From Arthrobacter sp. AQ5-05 (lineage in GTDB: Bacteria; Actinomycetota; Actinomycetes; Actinomycetales; Micrococcaceae): 64,000 bases of DNA. This document shows positions 28,539 through 38,748 of the stretch, one piece after another. How positions within the stretch are numbered: position 1 is the first letter of the stretch; every line of letters starts with the position of its first letter. The position numbers and the translations under genes are program-made. The stretch covers positions 356,331-420,330 of the forward strand of contig NZ_QMKQ01000002.1 of NCBI RefSeq assembly GCF_003287975.1. The letters run 5' to 3'. The notes under the pieces are model-generated. The model did no database searches, was not told the origin of the DNA, and saw only the letters and a list, made by a program, of their open reading frames with translations.

Positions 28539-29822
28539 CTAGCCCTTGACGTACGGTTCGCCGTCGGCGGCAGGTGCCCGGGACTTGCCGACCAACCCGG
28601 CCACGGCAAAGACCGTGACGACGTAGGGCAGCATCGCCATGAACTGGCTGGGCACCGGGGTTCCGATGATGGTGAGGATCGACTGCAGGTTGTCGGCGAA
28701 GCCGAAGAGCAGTGCGGCGAAGAAGGCGCCGATCGGGTTCCAGCGACCGAAGATCACCGCGGCCAGGGCGATGAAGCCGCGGCCGCCGGAGATTTCCTTG
28801 GTGAACGAGTCGATGGCGACCAGGGTGAAGAACGAACCGCCGATGCCGGCGATGGCCCCGCCGAGGACGACGTTGACGAAGCGGGTGGTGTTGACCTTGA
28901 TGCCCAGGGTGTCGGCGGCCTTGGGGTGCTCGCCCACGGCGCGCACGCGCAGCCCCCAGCGGGTCTTGAACAGCCCGATCCACACCGCGGCAACCGCGAT
29001 GTACATCAGGTAGCCCACGATGGACTGGCGGAAGAGGATCGGGCCGATGATCGGGATGGCCGAGAGCCCCGGGATGTCGATGACCGGCAGGCGGCCCGGG
29101 GAGTTGTAGAGCTCCGGGTCTTCCTGCATCACGGTGGTGAACAGGAATCCGGTGATGCCCGAGACCAGCACGTTGAGCACCACGCCGACGATGATCTGGT
29201 TGACCACGTACTTGATGGAGAAGATCGCCAGCACCACGGAGACCAGGGCACCTGCCACGGCTGCGGCAAGCAGGCCCAGCATCGGGCTTCCGGTGACCGA
29301 GGCGATGATCGCGGCGCTGAACGCGCCGCCCAGCAGCTGGCCCTCGATGGCGATGTTGACCACGCCGGCACGCTCGCACAGCACCCCGGAGAGGGAGCCG
29401 AAGACCAGCGGGACCGCCAGGGTGACCGAGCCGGCAATCAGGCCGGCCAGGGAGATCTGCGGGGTGCGGGCCCCGGAGACGACCCAGACCAGGAACGCGA
29501 AGATGAACAACGCGGCAAAGACCATGGGCACCCAGCCCGGGGTCGGGCGGTGCTCGCGGGCCAGGAAGATCGAGTAGCCGGCCAGCACGCACATCCCCAG
29601 GCCCAGCACGATTCCGGTGGCGATGCCCGGGACCACCAGGTCGGGCAGGGTGAAGACGTCGCCGCCGGTGGAGATCCCGAAGGTCGCACTCTGCTCGGAT
29701 CCGGCGAAGCCGAAGAACACCAGTGAGAGCAGCCCGATCACCGAGAGCATGATCGGGGTCTTCCAGCTCACCGGGGCGAGCGGCCGGAGCTTGGCGGGCA
29801 GGGTTGGGGCCGGCGCGCTCAT
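28539..29822 (-). CDS. ABC transporter permease for nucleosides (BMP-type), second subunit
   Basis: A 427-residue membrane subunit of a BMP/NupQ-type nucleoside importer with about ten hydrophobic segments. Family motifs: CERAGVVNIAIEGQLLGGAF, the coupling loop RWGLRVRAVGEHPKAADTLGIKV in parts and GRGFIALAAVIFGRWNP. The N-terminal 130 residues form extra helices not present in shorter homologues. ATG 29822 overlaps the previous permease stop (ATGA) and has GGAGG six bases upstream: translational coupling. Confidence 0.9.
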   Translation of the reverse strand: MSAPAPTLPAKLRPLAPVSWKTPIMLSVIGLLSLVFFGFAGSEQSATFGISTGGDVFTLPDLVVPGIATGIVLGLGMCVLAGYSIFLAREHRPTPGWVPMVFAALFIFAFLVWVVSGARTPQISLAGLIAGSVTLAVPLVFGSLSGVLCERAGVVNIAIEGQLLGGAFSAAIIASVTGSPMLGLLAAAVAGALVSVVLAIFSIKYVVNQIIVGVVLNVLVSGITGFLFTTVMQEDPELYNSPGRLPVIDIPGLSAIPIIGPILFRQSIVGYLMYIAVAAVWIGLFKTRWGLRVRAVGEHPKAADTLGIKVNTTRFVNVVLGGAIAGIGGSFFTLVAIDSFTKEISGGRGFIALAAVIFGRWNPIGAFFAALLFGFADNLQSILTIIGTPVPSQFMAMLPYVVTVFAVAGLVGKSRAPAADGEPYVKG

Positions 29823-31081
29823 GCGCCACCTCCTTGGCTGGCAGGTGCAGCGGGCGCGGGTGCCGCGTGCTTGGGGGTCTTCGGGGGCTTGTTCTTGGAC
29901 TTGCGGTTCAGCCCGAACATGGCACGCACCAAGGGAGGCGCGGCAATGAAGAGCACGATCAGCGACTGGACGACCAGCACGATGTCGATGGGGGTTCCGG
30001 TGGAGATCTGCATGGTCACCGCACCGGCGCGGAAGGCGCCAAAGAGCAGGCCGGCAAAGAAGGTGCCCCACGGGGTGGAGCGGCCCAGCAGGGCCACGGT
30101 GATCGCGTCGAAGCCCAGCGATGCGGCGATGCCGGCGGTGAGCACCTGTTCGGTGCCCGCCACCTGGGCCACGCCCGCGGCCCCGGCCAGCGCACCGGCG
30201 ATGGCCATGACCAGGATGGTGGAGCGGGCCACGTTGACGCCCGCGGTGCGTGCGGCTGCCGGGTTGGCGCCCACGGCGCGGAACTCGAAGCCGATGGTGG
30301 AGCGGTTCAGGATCCAGGCCACCAGGATGGTCAAGCCGATTGCCATCACGAAGCCCAGGTGCAGGCGGGAGCCCGGCAACGCCGGGAAGACCGCGCTGGG
30401 ATCCAGGATCGGGGAGATCGGGTTGGTCTCCCCCGGGCGCTGGAACGCCTTGGTGTTCAAGAGGAAGTCAAGGAAGTACAGGGCCACGTAGTTGAACATG
30501 ATCGTGAGGATGACCTCGTGGGCGCCGGTGCGGGCCTTGAGCAGGCCCACCAGTCCGCCCCAGACGGCGCCGCCGATCACGCCCATGAAGATGACCACCA
30601 GCAGGTGGAGGCCGAAGGGCAGGTGCCAGGCGAACCCGGCGTAGGCGGCCATGATGGAGCCGATGATGATCTGCCCCTGGGCACCGATGTTGAACAGCCC
30701 GGCGCGGAAGGCCAGGGCGACGCCCAGGCCGGCGCAGATCAGCGGGGTGGAGACCGTCAGGGTTTCCAGGAACGGCGCGAAGCCCTGCCTGGAGTTGTAG
30801 ATCGAGCCCTGGAAGAGCGAAACGTAGGAGTCGGTCCCGGCCGCCCACAGCGCGGAGAAGAAATCCGAGGGGCGGGAGAAGAGGTAGCCGGCGGTCGTGG
30901 CGACCTTGGCGTCGGTGGCGGCGATCAGCAGCCCGCCGAGCACCAGGGCGACGAACACGGCCAGCACCGAGACGAGCCCGGGGCCCTGGGTGATCTTCAC
31001 CCAGATGCCGTGCTGCTGCTCGTTGATGGTGTTGGCGTGGGTCGGCGGCGGTGCGCCGGGGGAAAGTTCGCTCGGGCTCAC
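29819..31081 (-). CDS. ABC transporter permease for nucleosides (BMP-type), first subunit
   Basis: A 420-residue permease (NupP-like) with the motifs FRAGLFNIGAQGQIIIGSI, ARTGAHEVILTIMFNYVALY and FRAVGANPAAARTAGVNV in pieces, and ASLGFDAITVALLGR. It pairs with the following permease and the ATPase. The C-terminal tail is Lys/Pro/Ala-rich (KSKNKPPKTPKHAAPAPAAP). GTG 31081 overlaps the ATPase stop by four bases. Confidence 0.9.
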   Translation of the reverse strand: MSPSELSPGAPPPTHANTINEQQHGIWVKITQGPGLVSVLAVFVALVLGGLLIAATDAKVATTAGYLFSRPSDFFSALWAAGTDSYVSLFQGSIYNSRQGFAPFLETLTVSTPLICAGLGVALAFRAGLFNIGAQGQIIIGSIMAAYAGFAWHLPFGLHLLVVIFMGVIGGAVWGGLVGLLKARTGAHEVILTIMFNYVALYFLDFLLNTKAFQRPGETNPISPILDPSAVFPALPGSRLHLGFVMAIGLTILVAWILNRSTIGFEFRAVGANPAAARTAGVNVARSTILVMAIAGALAGAAGVAQVAGTEQVLTAGIAASLGFDAITVALLGRSTPWGTFFAGLLFGAFRAGAVTMQISTGTPIDIVLVVQSLIVLFIAAPPLVRAMFGLNRKSKNKPPKTPKHAAPAPAAPASQGGGA

Positions 31082-32634
31082 GCGAAGTCTCCTTCCATAT
31101 CGTCGGGGTTGTCCTGCTGGGAGACTTCGGCCTCGCTCGGCGAGACGCCGGCCATCATCAGGCCCAGCACGTCGCGCGGGGTGTCGGCGCCCACGATGCC
31201 GATCAGCCGGCCCTTGTAGAGCACCGCGATGCGGTCCGCCAGCTGCAGGACCTCGTCGAGTTCGGTGGACACGATCATCACCGGGGTGCCGCCGTCGCGT
31301 TCCTCGACGATGCGCCGGTGCAGGAACTCGATGGAGCCCACGTCCACGCCGCGGGTGGGCTGGGAAGCGATGAACAGGCGCAGCGGGCGGGAAAGCTCGC
31401 GGGCCATCACGACCTTTTGCTGGTTGCCGCCCGAGAGCGAGGAGGCGAGGTTCTCGGCCGAGGGGGTGCGCACGTCGAATTCGGCGACCCGGGACTCGGC
31501 GTTCTTCTTGACCTCGGCCGGGCGCATGGAGATGCCCTTGGCGAAAGGTGCCTTGTCGTAGAGGTCAAGGACGAGGTTCTCGGCAATGGTGAATTCCGGG
31601 ACGAGTCCGTCGACGGTGCGGTCCTCGGGCACGAACCCGATCCCGGAGCCGAGCACCTGCTTGACGCTGCGGCCCAGCAGTTCCTTGCCCTCGAGGGTGA
31701 TGGAGCCGGTGACCCGGTCCTGGATGCCCAGGATCGCCTCGGTGAGCTCGGTCTGCCCGTTGCCCTGGACCCCCGCGATGGCCAGGATCTCTCCGCGGTG
31801 GATCTCGAAGCTCAAGTCGTCCACCACGCGTTGGCCGGTGGAGGAGATGACCGAAAGGTTCTTGACCTTGAAGGTCGCCTCGCCGGGGTTCGCCGGTTCC
31901 TTGTCCATGGTGAGCTTGACCTCGCGGCCGACCATCATGGAGGCAAGTTCGGTGGTTTCGGCCTCGGGCGGGGCGTCCCCCACGACGCGGCCGCGGCGGA
32001 TCACGGTGATGACGTCGGAGACGGCCTTGACCTCGCGCAGCTTGTGGGAGATGAAGACGATGGAGGTGCCGTTGGACTTGAGCTGGCGCATGATGTCCAG
32101 CAGTTCGTCGGTTTCCTGCGGGGTGAGCACGGCGGTGGGCTCGTCGAGGATCAGCACCTCGGCGTTGCGCACCAGTGCCTTGATGATTTCCACGCGCTGC
32201 TGCACGCCCACCGGAAGGTCCTCGACAACGGCGTCGGGATCGACGTCGAACCCGTACTTGTCGGAAATTTCGCGGATCTTCTTCCGGGTGACCTCGAGGT
32301 CGAGGATGCCGCCGGCCTTGGTGGCCTCGGCGCCCAGGGCGACGTTTTCGGCCACGGTGAAGACCGGGACCAGCATGAAGTGCTGGTGCACCATGCCGAT
32401 GCCTGCGGCCATGGCGTCGCCGGGACCGCGGAAGACCACCGGCTTGCCGTCGACGAGGATGCGTCCGGCCGTGGGTTCGTAGAGGCCATAGAGCACGTTC
32501 ATCAGCGTTGACTTGCCGGCTCCGTTTTCGCCGAGCAGGCAGTGGATCTGCCCTGCTTCGACGACGAGGTCGATGTCCTCATTGGCGTAGAACGATCCAA
32601 ACGCCTTTGAGATTCCTTGGAGTTCGAGTTTCAC
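31078..32634 (-). CDS. ABC transporter ATP-binding protein, double-domain nucleoside importer type
   Basis: A 518-residue protein with two ATPase domains, energising nucleoside import. First domain: Walker A GENGAGKST, signature-like LPVGVQQRVEI, Walker B VLILDEPTAVLTP. Second domain: degenerate Walker A GVQGNGQTEL, signature LSGGNQQKVVMARELS, altered Walker B LFIASQPTRGVDVG. This asymmetric pattern is normal for the sugar/nucleoside (RbsA/NupO) family. GTG 32634. Between this gene and the binding protein a 200-base gap holds a 13-bp imperfect hairpin at 32751-32782. Confidence 0.93.
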   Translation of the reverse strand: MKLELQGISKAFGSFYANEDIDLVVEAGQIHCLLGENGAGKSTLMNVLYGLYEPTAGRILVDGKPVVFRGPGDAMAAGIGMVHQHFMLVPVFTVAENVALGAEATKAGGILDLEVTRKKIREISDKYGFDVDPDAVVEDLPVGVQQRVEIIKALVRNAEVLILDEPTAVLTPQETDELLDIMRQLKSNGTSIVFISHKLREVKAVSDVITVIRRGRVVGDAPPEAETTELASMMVGREVKLTMDKEPANPGEATFKVKNLSVISSTGQRVVDDLSFEIHRGEILAIAGVQGNGQTELTEAILGIQDRVTGSITLEGKELLGRSVKQVLGSGIGFVPEDRTVDGLVPEFTIAENLVLDLYDKAPFAKGISMRPAEVKKNAESRVAEFDVRTPSAENLASSLSGGNQQKVVMARELSRPLRLFIASQPTRGVDVGSIEFLHRRIVEERDGGTPVMIVSTELDEVLQLADRIAVLYKGRLIGIVGADTPRDVLGLMMAGVSPSEAEVSQQDNPDDMEGDFA

Positions 32635-32836
32635 GACACCACCATTCTTGGTTGTCAGATACCGGTTCGCCGCCCTGGCGGGCGTTGAACCGTTGTGCCC
32701 GAGCCGGCTGGTTCCCAGACTATGCAGGCCAAAGGCGCACCGCCAGCCCCGCGCCCCGGTTCCGTGGAAGGAATCGGGGCGCCGGGCCGGCAGCGCGCCG
32801 GTTGGTGCCTGGTCCGCGGACCCGCCGAAGCGGCTG

Positions 32837-33931
32837 CTAGGACTTGGGGCTGGACTGGGATTCGACCTTGATCGAACCGTCGATGATCCCTGCCTTCAGG
32901 GCGTCGAGCTCGGCCTTGGTCTCGGCGGAGACCTTCGAGTCGAAGTCGTGGAACGGTGCCAGGGCGACACCGGTGTTTTCCAGCGTGCCGACGTAGGCGG
33001 TGGCGTCGAACTTGCCGCCCTTGTCCTCGGTGACAACCTTGTCCACGGCGGTGTCCATGGTCTTGATGACCGAGGTCAGCATGATGTCCTTGTAGTCCGG
33101 GGCGGTGAGGAATCCGTCGGAGTCGACCCACACCAGAGAGGCGGACTTGCCTGCGGCGTTGGCAGCCTTGACGGCTGCCCCGGCACCCTTGCCGACCGGT
33201 CCGGCCACGGGCATGATGACGTCGGCGCCCTGGTCCAGGAAGTTCTTGGTGACCTGCTTGCCCTTGTCCTGCTTCTCGAAGTCGCCGGTGAAGGTGCCGT
33301 CCTGCTTGGTCTTGTCCCAGCCCAGCAGCTTCACGTTCTTGGACTTGTCGGCGTTGTACTTGTCCACGCCGTCGGCGAAGCCGTCCATGAAGATGGTCAC
33401 GGTCGGGATCTTGATGCCGCCGAAGGTGGCGACGGTGCCGGTCTTCGACTGGGCTGCCGCGGCGTAGCCGGCCAGGTATGCGGCCTGGGCCGTGTCATAG
33501 ATGATCGGCTTGATGTTCTTGATCGGCTCCGCGTACTCGAAGTCGACGATCGCGAAGTGCTTGTCCGGGTTGGCGGCAGCGGCGGCCTTGGTGGCGTCGC
33601 CGAGCAGGAAGCCCACGGTGACGGTGAGGTTGCAGTCCGCTGCCATCATGCCGTTGAGGTTGGTGGCGAAGTCGGAGTTGGCCTTGGACTCGGCGCTCTT
33701 GGGGGTGAAGCCCAGTTCCTTGCCGGCGTTGGTCAGGCCGCGGAAGGAGGATTCGTTGAAGGACTGGTCATCGAATCCGCCGGAGTCGGAAACGATGCAC
33801 GCCAGGTAGTCCGAGGCGCCGGCCGAGCCGCTCGGGCCGGCCTCGGGGGCCGCGCCGCAGCCGGAAAGAACGAGTGCAGAAATGCCGAGCATGGCTGCGG
33901 CCATGCCGGTCTTGCGCGAGATGGTGCGCAT
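32837..33931 (-). CDS. BMP family lipoprotein, nucleoside-binding protein of ABC transporter
   Basis: A 364-residue lipid-anchored binding protein (lipobox LSGC, Cys25) of the BmpA/PnrA family that captures purine or pyrimidine nucleosides for the ABC importer downstream. Visible family features: SDSGGFDDQSFNESSFRGL, NPDKHFAIVDF, QAAYLAGYAAA, KIPTVTIFMDGFADGV and GADVIMPVAGPVGKG. The catalytic-type Asp and Phe stacking positions for a base are present. ATG 33931 has GGAGG eight bases upstream. The gene heads the transport and salvage operon; 272 bases of non-coding DNA precede it and must hold its promoter. Confidence 0.92.
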   Translation of the reverse strand: MRTISRKTGMAAAMLGISALVLSGCGAAPEAGPSGSAGASDYLACIVSDSGGFDDQSFNESSFRGLTNAGKELGFTPKSAESKANSDFATNLNGMMAADCNLTVTVGFLLGDATKAAAAANPDKHFAIVDFEYAEPIKNIKPIIYDTAQAAYLAGYAAAAQSKTGTVATFGGIKIPTVTIFMDGFADGVDKYNADKSKNVKLLGWDKTKQDGTFTGDFEKQDKGKQVTKNFLDQGADVIMPVAGPVGKGAGAAVKAANAAGKSASLVWVDSDGFLTAPDYKDIMLTSVIKTMDTAVDKVVTEDKGGKFDATAYVGTLENTGVALAPFHDFDSKVSAETKAELDALKAGIIDGSIKVESQSSPKS

Positions 33932-34203
33932 GAGGGTTTCCTCCATTGAGTTACGAGCTACAAGTACCGTGGCCTCGAAACCCCCAGGAAACCCTGTCGA
34001 TTCCGCGCCCGCGATTAAGGGGTGCACTGCCGCTAGCCACCTGTGGTGCCAGCGTGAAACCGGGGGCCCAAGCACCCGCTGCGCATCGCTTGCGCGGCGC
34101 CGGGGCGTTCGGAAGGGTCGGCTTCACATCCACATAGCCTAACTTGTAAAACGCTTGACGCGGGAAGGAAAATGTTACAACCAGATAACTCTGCGCGTGT
34201 TGG

Positions 34204-35409
34204 CTAGTCGTCCTCGCCGGCCCTGAGTTGGGCAATGGCCCGGATGGCAGCGGCGGCCATGACCGTCACGCCGACCTCGATGGCCGATTCGTCGGGGATG
34301 TAGTCCCCGCGATGCAGGTCGTAGTCCTCCCCGCCGGGGGTGCGGGTGCCCAGGCGCATCATGGCCCCGGGGACCTTGTTGGTCATCCAGGCGAAGTCCT
34401 CCCCGCCCATGGACTGCGGGGTCAGCACGATCGCAGCCGAACCGATCTCGGAACGGGCCGAGTCCTCGATGAGATCGGTTTCCTCTTCGGTGTTGATCAC
34501 CGGGGGCACCCCGCGGATGTGCTCGAGCTTGACCTCGACCCCGTAGGGGCTGGCGACCTGGCGGACGACCTCGTCGAGCAGGTCCCCGGCGCCTTCCCAG
34601 GCCTCGCCGTCCAGGCAGCGCATGGTGCCGGCCAGGTAGCCGGTGGCCGGGATCGCGTTCGGCGCGCTGCCGGCGTGGATCTGGCCCCAGACCACCGAGA
34701 CCGCCGAGCGCACGTCGATGCGCCGTCCCAGCACGGCCGGGACGTTGGTGGCGATCTGGCTCATCGCGAAGACCAGGTCCTCGGTCAGGTGCGGGCGGGA
34801 GGTGTGCCCGCCGCGGCCCAGCAGCTCGATCTTGATGGTGTCGGAGGCCGAGGTGATCGCCCCGATGCGGGTGCCGATCTTCCCGGCGTCGATGCGCGGT
34901 TCGCAGTGCAGGGCCAGGATGCGCGGGACCTCGTCCAGGACGCCCGCGGCAATCACGGCCAGCGCTCCCCCGGGCATCTTTTCCTCGGCGGGCTGGAAAA
35001 TCACCCGGATGCGTGCGCCCAGCGGGGATTCGTCGTCGATGTCCTTGAGCACCTTGGCGACCCCGAGCATCACGGTGGTGTGGATGTCGTGGCCGCAGGA
35101 GTGCGCAACCCCGTCCACGACCGAGGCGTAGTCCAGGCCGGTTTCCTCCAGGATCGGCAGCGCGTCGATGTCGGCGCGCAGGCCCAGGGCGATCGGGCCG
35201 GCGCCGATGTCGACGTAGGCTCCGGTCTCTTCCAGCGCGACCGGGTCCAGGCCGGCGTCGCGCAGCCGCGCGAGGATGCGTTCGGTGGTCTGGTATTCCA
35301 CGAACGAGAGCTCCGGGTTGGCATGGACCTCGCGGCGGAATTCCACCAGCTCGCCAACCAGGGGCTTGACCCATGGCTTGACGGAGGGCAATTTCAGGTC
35401 TTGATTCAT
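34204..35409 (-). CDS. M20 family amidohydrolase / metallopeptidase
   Basis: A 401-residue zinc amidohydrolase of the M20D (N-acyl-amino acid or hippurate hydrolase) type. Metal motifs: GLRADIDALPI, HSCGHDIHTTVMLGVA, FQPAEEKMPGG and the late MGGEDFAWM; a lid/dimerisation domain (GRGGHTSRPHLTEDLV) lies in the middle. The substrate cannot be deduced. Genes of this type (amiA1/amiB1) lie near the same salvage genes in mycobacteria. Start ATG 35409 has only a weak ribosome site. Confidence 0.85.
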   Translation of the reverse strand: MNQDLKLPSVKPWVKPLVGELVEFRREVHANPELSFVEYQTTERILARLRDAGLDPVALEETGAYVDIGAGPIALGLRADIDALPILEETGLDYASVVDGVAHSCGHDIHTTVMLGVAKVLKDIDDESPLGARIRVIFQPAEEKMPGGALAVIAAGVLDEVPRILALHCEPRIDAGKIGTRIGAITSASDTIKIELLGRGGHTSRPHLTEDLVFAMSQIATNVPAVLGRRIDVRSAVSVVWGQIHAGSAPNAIPATGYLAGTMRCLDGEAWEGAGDLLDEVVRQVASPYGVEVKLEHIRGVPPVINTEEETDLIEDSARSEIGSAAIVLTPQSMGGEDFAWMTNKVPGAMMRLGTRTPGGEDYDLHRGDYIPDESAIEVGVTVMAAAAIRAIAQLRAGEDD

Positions 35410-35519
35410 ACTCGTGCGCACCTGACCGACAATACGCGTTGGGACCTGCCCTTGTGCAGTCCGCTTCCAATTGTTGCCCTGTGCACCTTGGCGACCCTCC
35501 ACTTCTTGACAAAGACCAA

Positions 35520-35572
35520 GGGGCCCGGTGCCCGCGGCGCGCCTTCAAAGCACGCCGCCGGCACCGGGCCCC
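35520..35572 (-). terminator. Long hairpin after the choline operon
   Basis: A 13-bp outer stem (GGGGCCCGGTGCC and complement) plus an inner GCGGCG/CGCCGC stem, 17 bases after the choline oxidase stop. It lacks a T-run but separates the choline operon from the amidohydrolase gene. Confidence 0.7.
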
Positions 35573-35588
35573 TGTCCAAAGGATCCGG

Positions 35589-37178
35589 CTAGGCGTCTTC
35601 CTTGATCAGCTCGGCGCAACGCTCGCCGATCATCATCACCGTGATATTCGGGTTCACCGACACCAGCGCCGGCATCACCGACGCGTCGGCCACGCGCAGC
35701 CCCGAGACGCCCTTGACCCGCAGCTGCGGATCCAGCGGCGACATCTCATCGTGTGCCGCCCCCATGCGCACCGACCCGGCCGGGTGGTACACGGTGTTGT
35801 GGGTGCGGCTGATGTAGTCCGCGATCTGCTCGTCGGACTGCACGTCCTCGCCCGGGTAGAGCTCCACCCCGGCCCACGGCGCCATGGCCGGCTGCGAGAC
35901 GATCTCGCGGGCCTTGCGGATCCCGGCGATCATGACGGCCATGTCGTGGCCCTGCGCATCGGTGAAGTAGCGCGGATCGACCCTGGGCTTGTCGCGGAAG
36001 TCGCGGCTGCGCAACCGCACCGTGCCGCGGGACTTGGCCCGGGTCACGTTGGGGGTCAGGCAGAAGGCGTTCTCCGCGCTCGGGTAGCCCTGGCGCAGCG
36101 TGTGCATGTCGAAGGGCACCGAGCCGTAGTGCATCATCAGATCCGGGCGGTCCAGCCCTTCGACGGTGTTGGAGAAGATCCCGATCTCCCACCACTGGGT
36201 GGATTCGGTGACCATGGGCTTGAGGGCCTCCCACTGGATCACGCCCTCGGGGTGGTCCTGCAGGTTCGAGCCCACGCCCGGGGAATCGGCCAGCACCTCG
36301 ATGCCGTGCTCGGCCAGGTGCTGCGCCGGCCCGATGCCCGAGAGCATCAACAGCTTGGGCGTATCGATCGCACCGGCCGAGACGACGACCTCGCGGCGTG
36401 CGGCCAGGTGGCTGGTGCGGCCGAACCCGCCATCGACCACGAACACGCCCGTGCACTTCTTGGACCCGTCGAAGGACAGCTTGCTGGCCCGCAGCCCGGT
36501 GAGCAGCGTGAAGTTCTTCCGCTGCGCGATCGGGTGGATGTAGGAGACCGAGGAGGAGGACCGGGTGCCGTCTTCCAACCTGTTGATCTGGAAGAAGTTC
36601 GCCCCGTTGACGACCGTGGCATTGTTGTTGAACCTCGCCCGCGGGATCCCGGCCTGTTCGCAGGCATCGAGCACTGCCACGCCGCACGGGTCCTTCGGCG
36701 GCACGTTCATCAGCTTCACCGGGCCGGAGTCCCCGTGGTGCGGGGCATCGGCCCCGGCATTCTCGTTGGTTTCCAGCTGCTTGTAGAGGCGGAAACCCAT
36801 CTGCGCGTTCCAGCCGGTCGCGCCGTGCTCCTTCTCCCAGGCGTCCAGGTCCTCGGCCGGGGCCCAGAACGCGATGCAGGAGTTGTGGCTCGAGCACCCG
36901 CCCATGACCTTGGCCCGGGAGTGGCGCATGAACGAGTTGCCGTTCTCCTGCTCCTCGATCGGGTAGTCCCAGTCGTAGCCGGATTCCAGCAGTTCCATCC
37001 AGCGGTCCAGCTGCAGCACCTCGGCAATGCCCCGGTCATCCGGGCCGGCCTCGACCAGGGCGACGGTGACGGCAGGGTCCTCGGACAGCCGGGCCGCGAC
37101 GGCGGCGCCGGCGGAACCACCGCCGACGATGATGTAGTCGAATTCGGTGTCCTGCGTTGATGCGTTCTCAATGCCCAC
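35589..37178 (-). CDS. codA: Choline oxidase (GMC oxidoreductase)
   Basis: A 529-residue flavoenzyme oxidising choline to betaine aldehyde and on to glycine betaine with O2. It is not a generic GMC dehydrogenase: the sequence follows what I remember of A. globiformis choline oxidase along its length, including the FAD motif VGGGSAG (19-24), the covalent-FAD histidine His98 in CSSHNSCIAFWAP, NGANFFQINR, MTESTQWWEIGIF-like VTESTQWWEIG, and the C-terminal active-site block THNTVYHPAGSVRMG and SVNPNITVMMIGERC. GTG 37178 with GGAG nine bases upstream is preferred over a TTG 21 bases further up. Third gene of the betT-betB-codA operon. Confidence 0.88.
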   Translation of the reverse strand: MGIENASTQDTEFDYIIVGGGSAGAAVAARLSEDPAVTVALVEAGPDDRGIAEVLQLDRWMELLESGYDWDYPIEEQENGNSFMRHSRAKVMGGCSSHNSCIAFWAPAEDLDAWEKEHGATGWNAQMGFRLYKQLETNENAGADAPHHGDSGPVKLMNVPPKDPCGVAVLDACEQAGIPRARFNNNATVVNGANFFQINRLEDGTRSSSSVSYIHPIAQRKNFTLLTGLRASKLSFDGSKKCTGVFVVDGGFGRTSHLAARREVVVSAGAIDTPKLLMLSGIGPAQHLAEHGIEVLADSPGVGSNLQDHPEGVIQWEALKPMVTESTQWWEIGIFSNTVEGLDRPDLMMHYGSVPFDMHTLRQGYPSAENAFCLTPNVTRAKSRGTVRLRSRDFRDKPRVDPRYFTDAQGHDMAVMIAGIRKAREIVSQPAMAPWAGVELYPGEDVQSDEQIADYISRTHNTVYHPAGSVRMGAAHDEMSPLDPQLRVKGVSGLRVADASVMPALVSVNPNITVMMIGERCAELIKEDA

Positions 37179-37212
37179 GTTTAGCTTCTCCAATTCCAAT
37201 CAGTGCCTTTCC

Positions 37213-38748
37213 CTATGCCTTGACGGCAAACCAACCGGTGACCGACGGGTCGAGGTTCTGGTAGATGTGCTTTGCTTCCTGGTACTCGGCCAGGCCCGTG
37301 GGGCCCAGCTCGCGGCCCACACCGGAGGCGCCGAAGCCGCCCCATTCGGCCTGCGGCAGGTACGGGTGGAAGTCGTTGATCCACACGGTGCCGTGGCGCA
37401 GGGCCCCGGCCACGCGCTGGGCCCGCCCGGCATCCCGGGTCCACACGGCCCCGGCCAACCCGTAGTCGGTGTCGTTGCCGATGGCCACGGCCTGGTCCTC
37501 CGTGGTGAAGGTTTCCACGGTGATGGTCGGCCCGAAGGCCTCGTCCTGGGCCACGGACATGTTTCCGGTGACCCGGTCCAGCACGGTGGGCAGGTAGAAG
37601 TGCCCGGCCTCCAGGTTGGTTCCGTCTTGGTTGGTGGCCTTCCGGCCGCCGCAGCGCAGGCGCGCGCCCTCGGCGATGCCGGCCTGCACGTAGGCGTCGA
37701 CCTTGGCCAGGTGCGCCGCGGAGATCAGCGGGCCGGTCTCGGCGGATTCGTCAAAGGGACCGCCCAGGCGGATGTCCTTGGCGCGGCGCACCAGCTCATC
37801 GACGAAGGCCTCGGCAATGGATTCCTCCACCACCAGCCGGGCCCCGGCGGAGCAGACCTGCCCGGAGTGCACGAAGGCGCCGTTGAGGGCATTGTCCACC
37901 GCGGCGTTGAAGTCGGCGTCGGCGAAGATGACGTTGGGGTTCTTCCCGCCCAGTTCCAGGGCGACCTTCTTCACGGTGCCTGCCGCCGCGGCGGCGATGA
38001 CCCGCCCGGTGGCCAGTCCCCCGGTGAAGGAGACCATGTCCACGTCGCGGTGCGTGGACAGGGCCGGGCCCACCGCGGCCCCCGCCCCGGTGACCAGGTT
38101 GGCCACCCCGGCGGGCAGTCCCAGCTCCGCTAGCACGTCCATCATCAGGATGGAGGTGGAGGGGGTGAGCTCGGCGGGCTTGAGGATGAAGGAGCAGCCG
38201 GCCGCCAGGGCCGGGGCGATCTTCCAGGCCGCCTGCAGCAGCGGGTAGTTCCACGGGGTGATCATGGAGACCACGCCGACCGGTTCGTAGACGATCCGCG
38301 AGACCACGTTGGGGTCCCCGGCATCCACCACGCGCCCGGCTTCCTGCCCGGAGAGCTTGCCGAAGTAGCTGAAGCTGTCGGCGATGGCCTCGATGTCCAG
38401 GCGCGCCTCGTACATGCGCTTGCCGGTGTCCAATGCCTCGGCGCGCGCAAACTCCTCCTGGCGCTCCAGCAGCCGGGCGGCGACCCGCAGCAGGAAGTCC
38501 CCGCGTGCGGGGGCCGGGACCGAGGTCCACACGCCGGAGTCGAAGGAGGCGCGGGCCGCGGCGATGGCGCGCTCGGAGTCGACGCCCGTCCCCTCGGAGA
38601 CCGTGGCCACGTGCTCGCCGGTGCCCGGGCAGGTGATCTCCCGGGTGCCGCCGGCCGCGGCCGGGGCCCAGGCCCCGTTGATGTAGATGCTGGTGCCCGG
38701 GCCGAACCCGTTGGCGCCCGGTGCTGGATCGTTGATGGCCTGGCTCAT
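37213..38748 (-). CDS. betB: Betaine aldehyde dehydrogenase
   Basis: A 511-residue NAD(P)-dependent aldehyde dehydrogenase. Seen: [22 protein letters not shown], cofactor site [13 protein letters not shown] and [12 protein letters not shown], catalytic Glu in [14 protein letters not shown], catalytic Cys in [12 protein letters not shown], and [12 protein letters not shown]. Substrate assigned from operon context: it lies between a BetT-type choline transporter and choline oxidase, and would complete choline to glycine betaine. ATG 38748 overlaps the transporter stop by four bases. Confidence 0.88.
   Translation of the reverse strand: MSQAINDPAPGANGFGPGTSIYINGAWAPAAAGGTREITCPGTGEHVATVSEGTGVDSERAIAAARASFDSGVWTSVPAPARGDFLLRVAARLLERQEEFARAEALDTGKRMYEARLDIEAIADSFSYFGKLSGQEAGRVVDAGDPNVVSRIVYEPVGVVSMITPWNYPLLQAAWKIAPALAAGCSFILKPAELTPSTSILMMDVLAELGLPAGVANLVTGAGAAVGPALSTHRDVDMVSFTGGLATGRVIAAAAAGTVKKVALELGGKNPNVIFADADFNAAVDNALNGAFVHSGQVCSAGARLVVEESIAEAFVDELVRRAKDIRLGGPFDESAETGPLISAAHLAKVDAYVQAGIAEGARLRCGGRKATNQDGTNLEAGHFYLPTVLDRVTGNMSVAQDEAFGPTITVETFTTEDQAVAIGNDTDYGLAGAVWTRDAGRAQRVAGALRHGTVWINDFHPYLPQAEWGGFGASGVGRELGPTGLAEYQEAKHIYQNLDPSVTGWFAVKA

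Noticed and set aside
32751..32782. Riboswitch between the BMP gene and the ATPase gene
   Set aside because: Only one imperfect 13-bp hairpin is visible, with no conserved junction bases; a simple stem is the safer reading.
35589..37178. Generic choline dehydrogenase (betA)
   Set aside because: The covalent-FAD His in CSSHNS context and overall resemblance to A. globiformis choline oxidase favour the oxidase, although only an assay would settle it.
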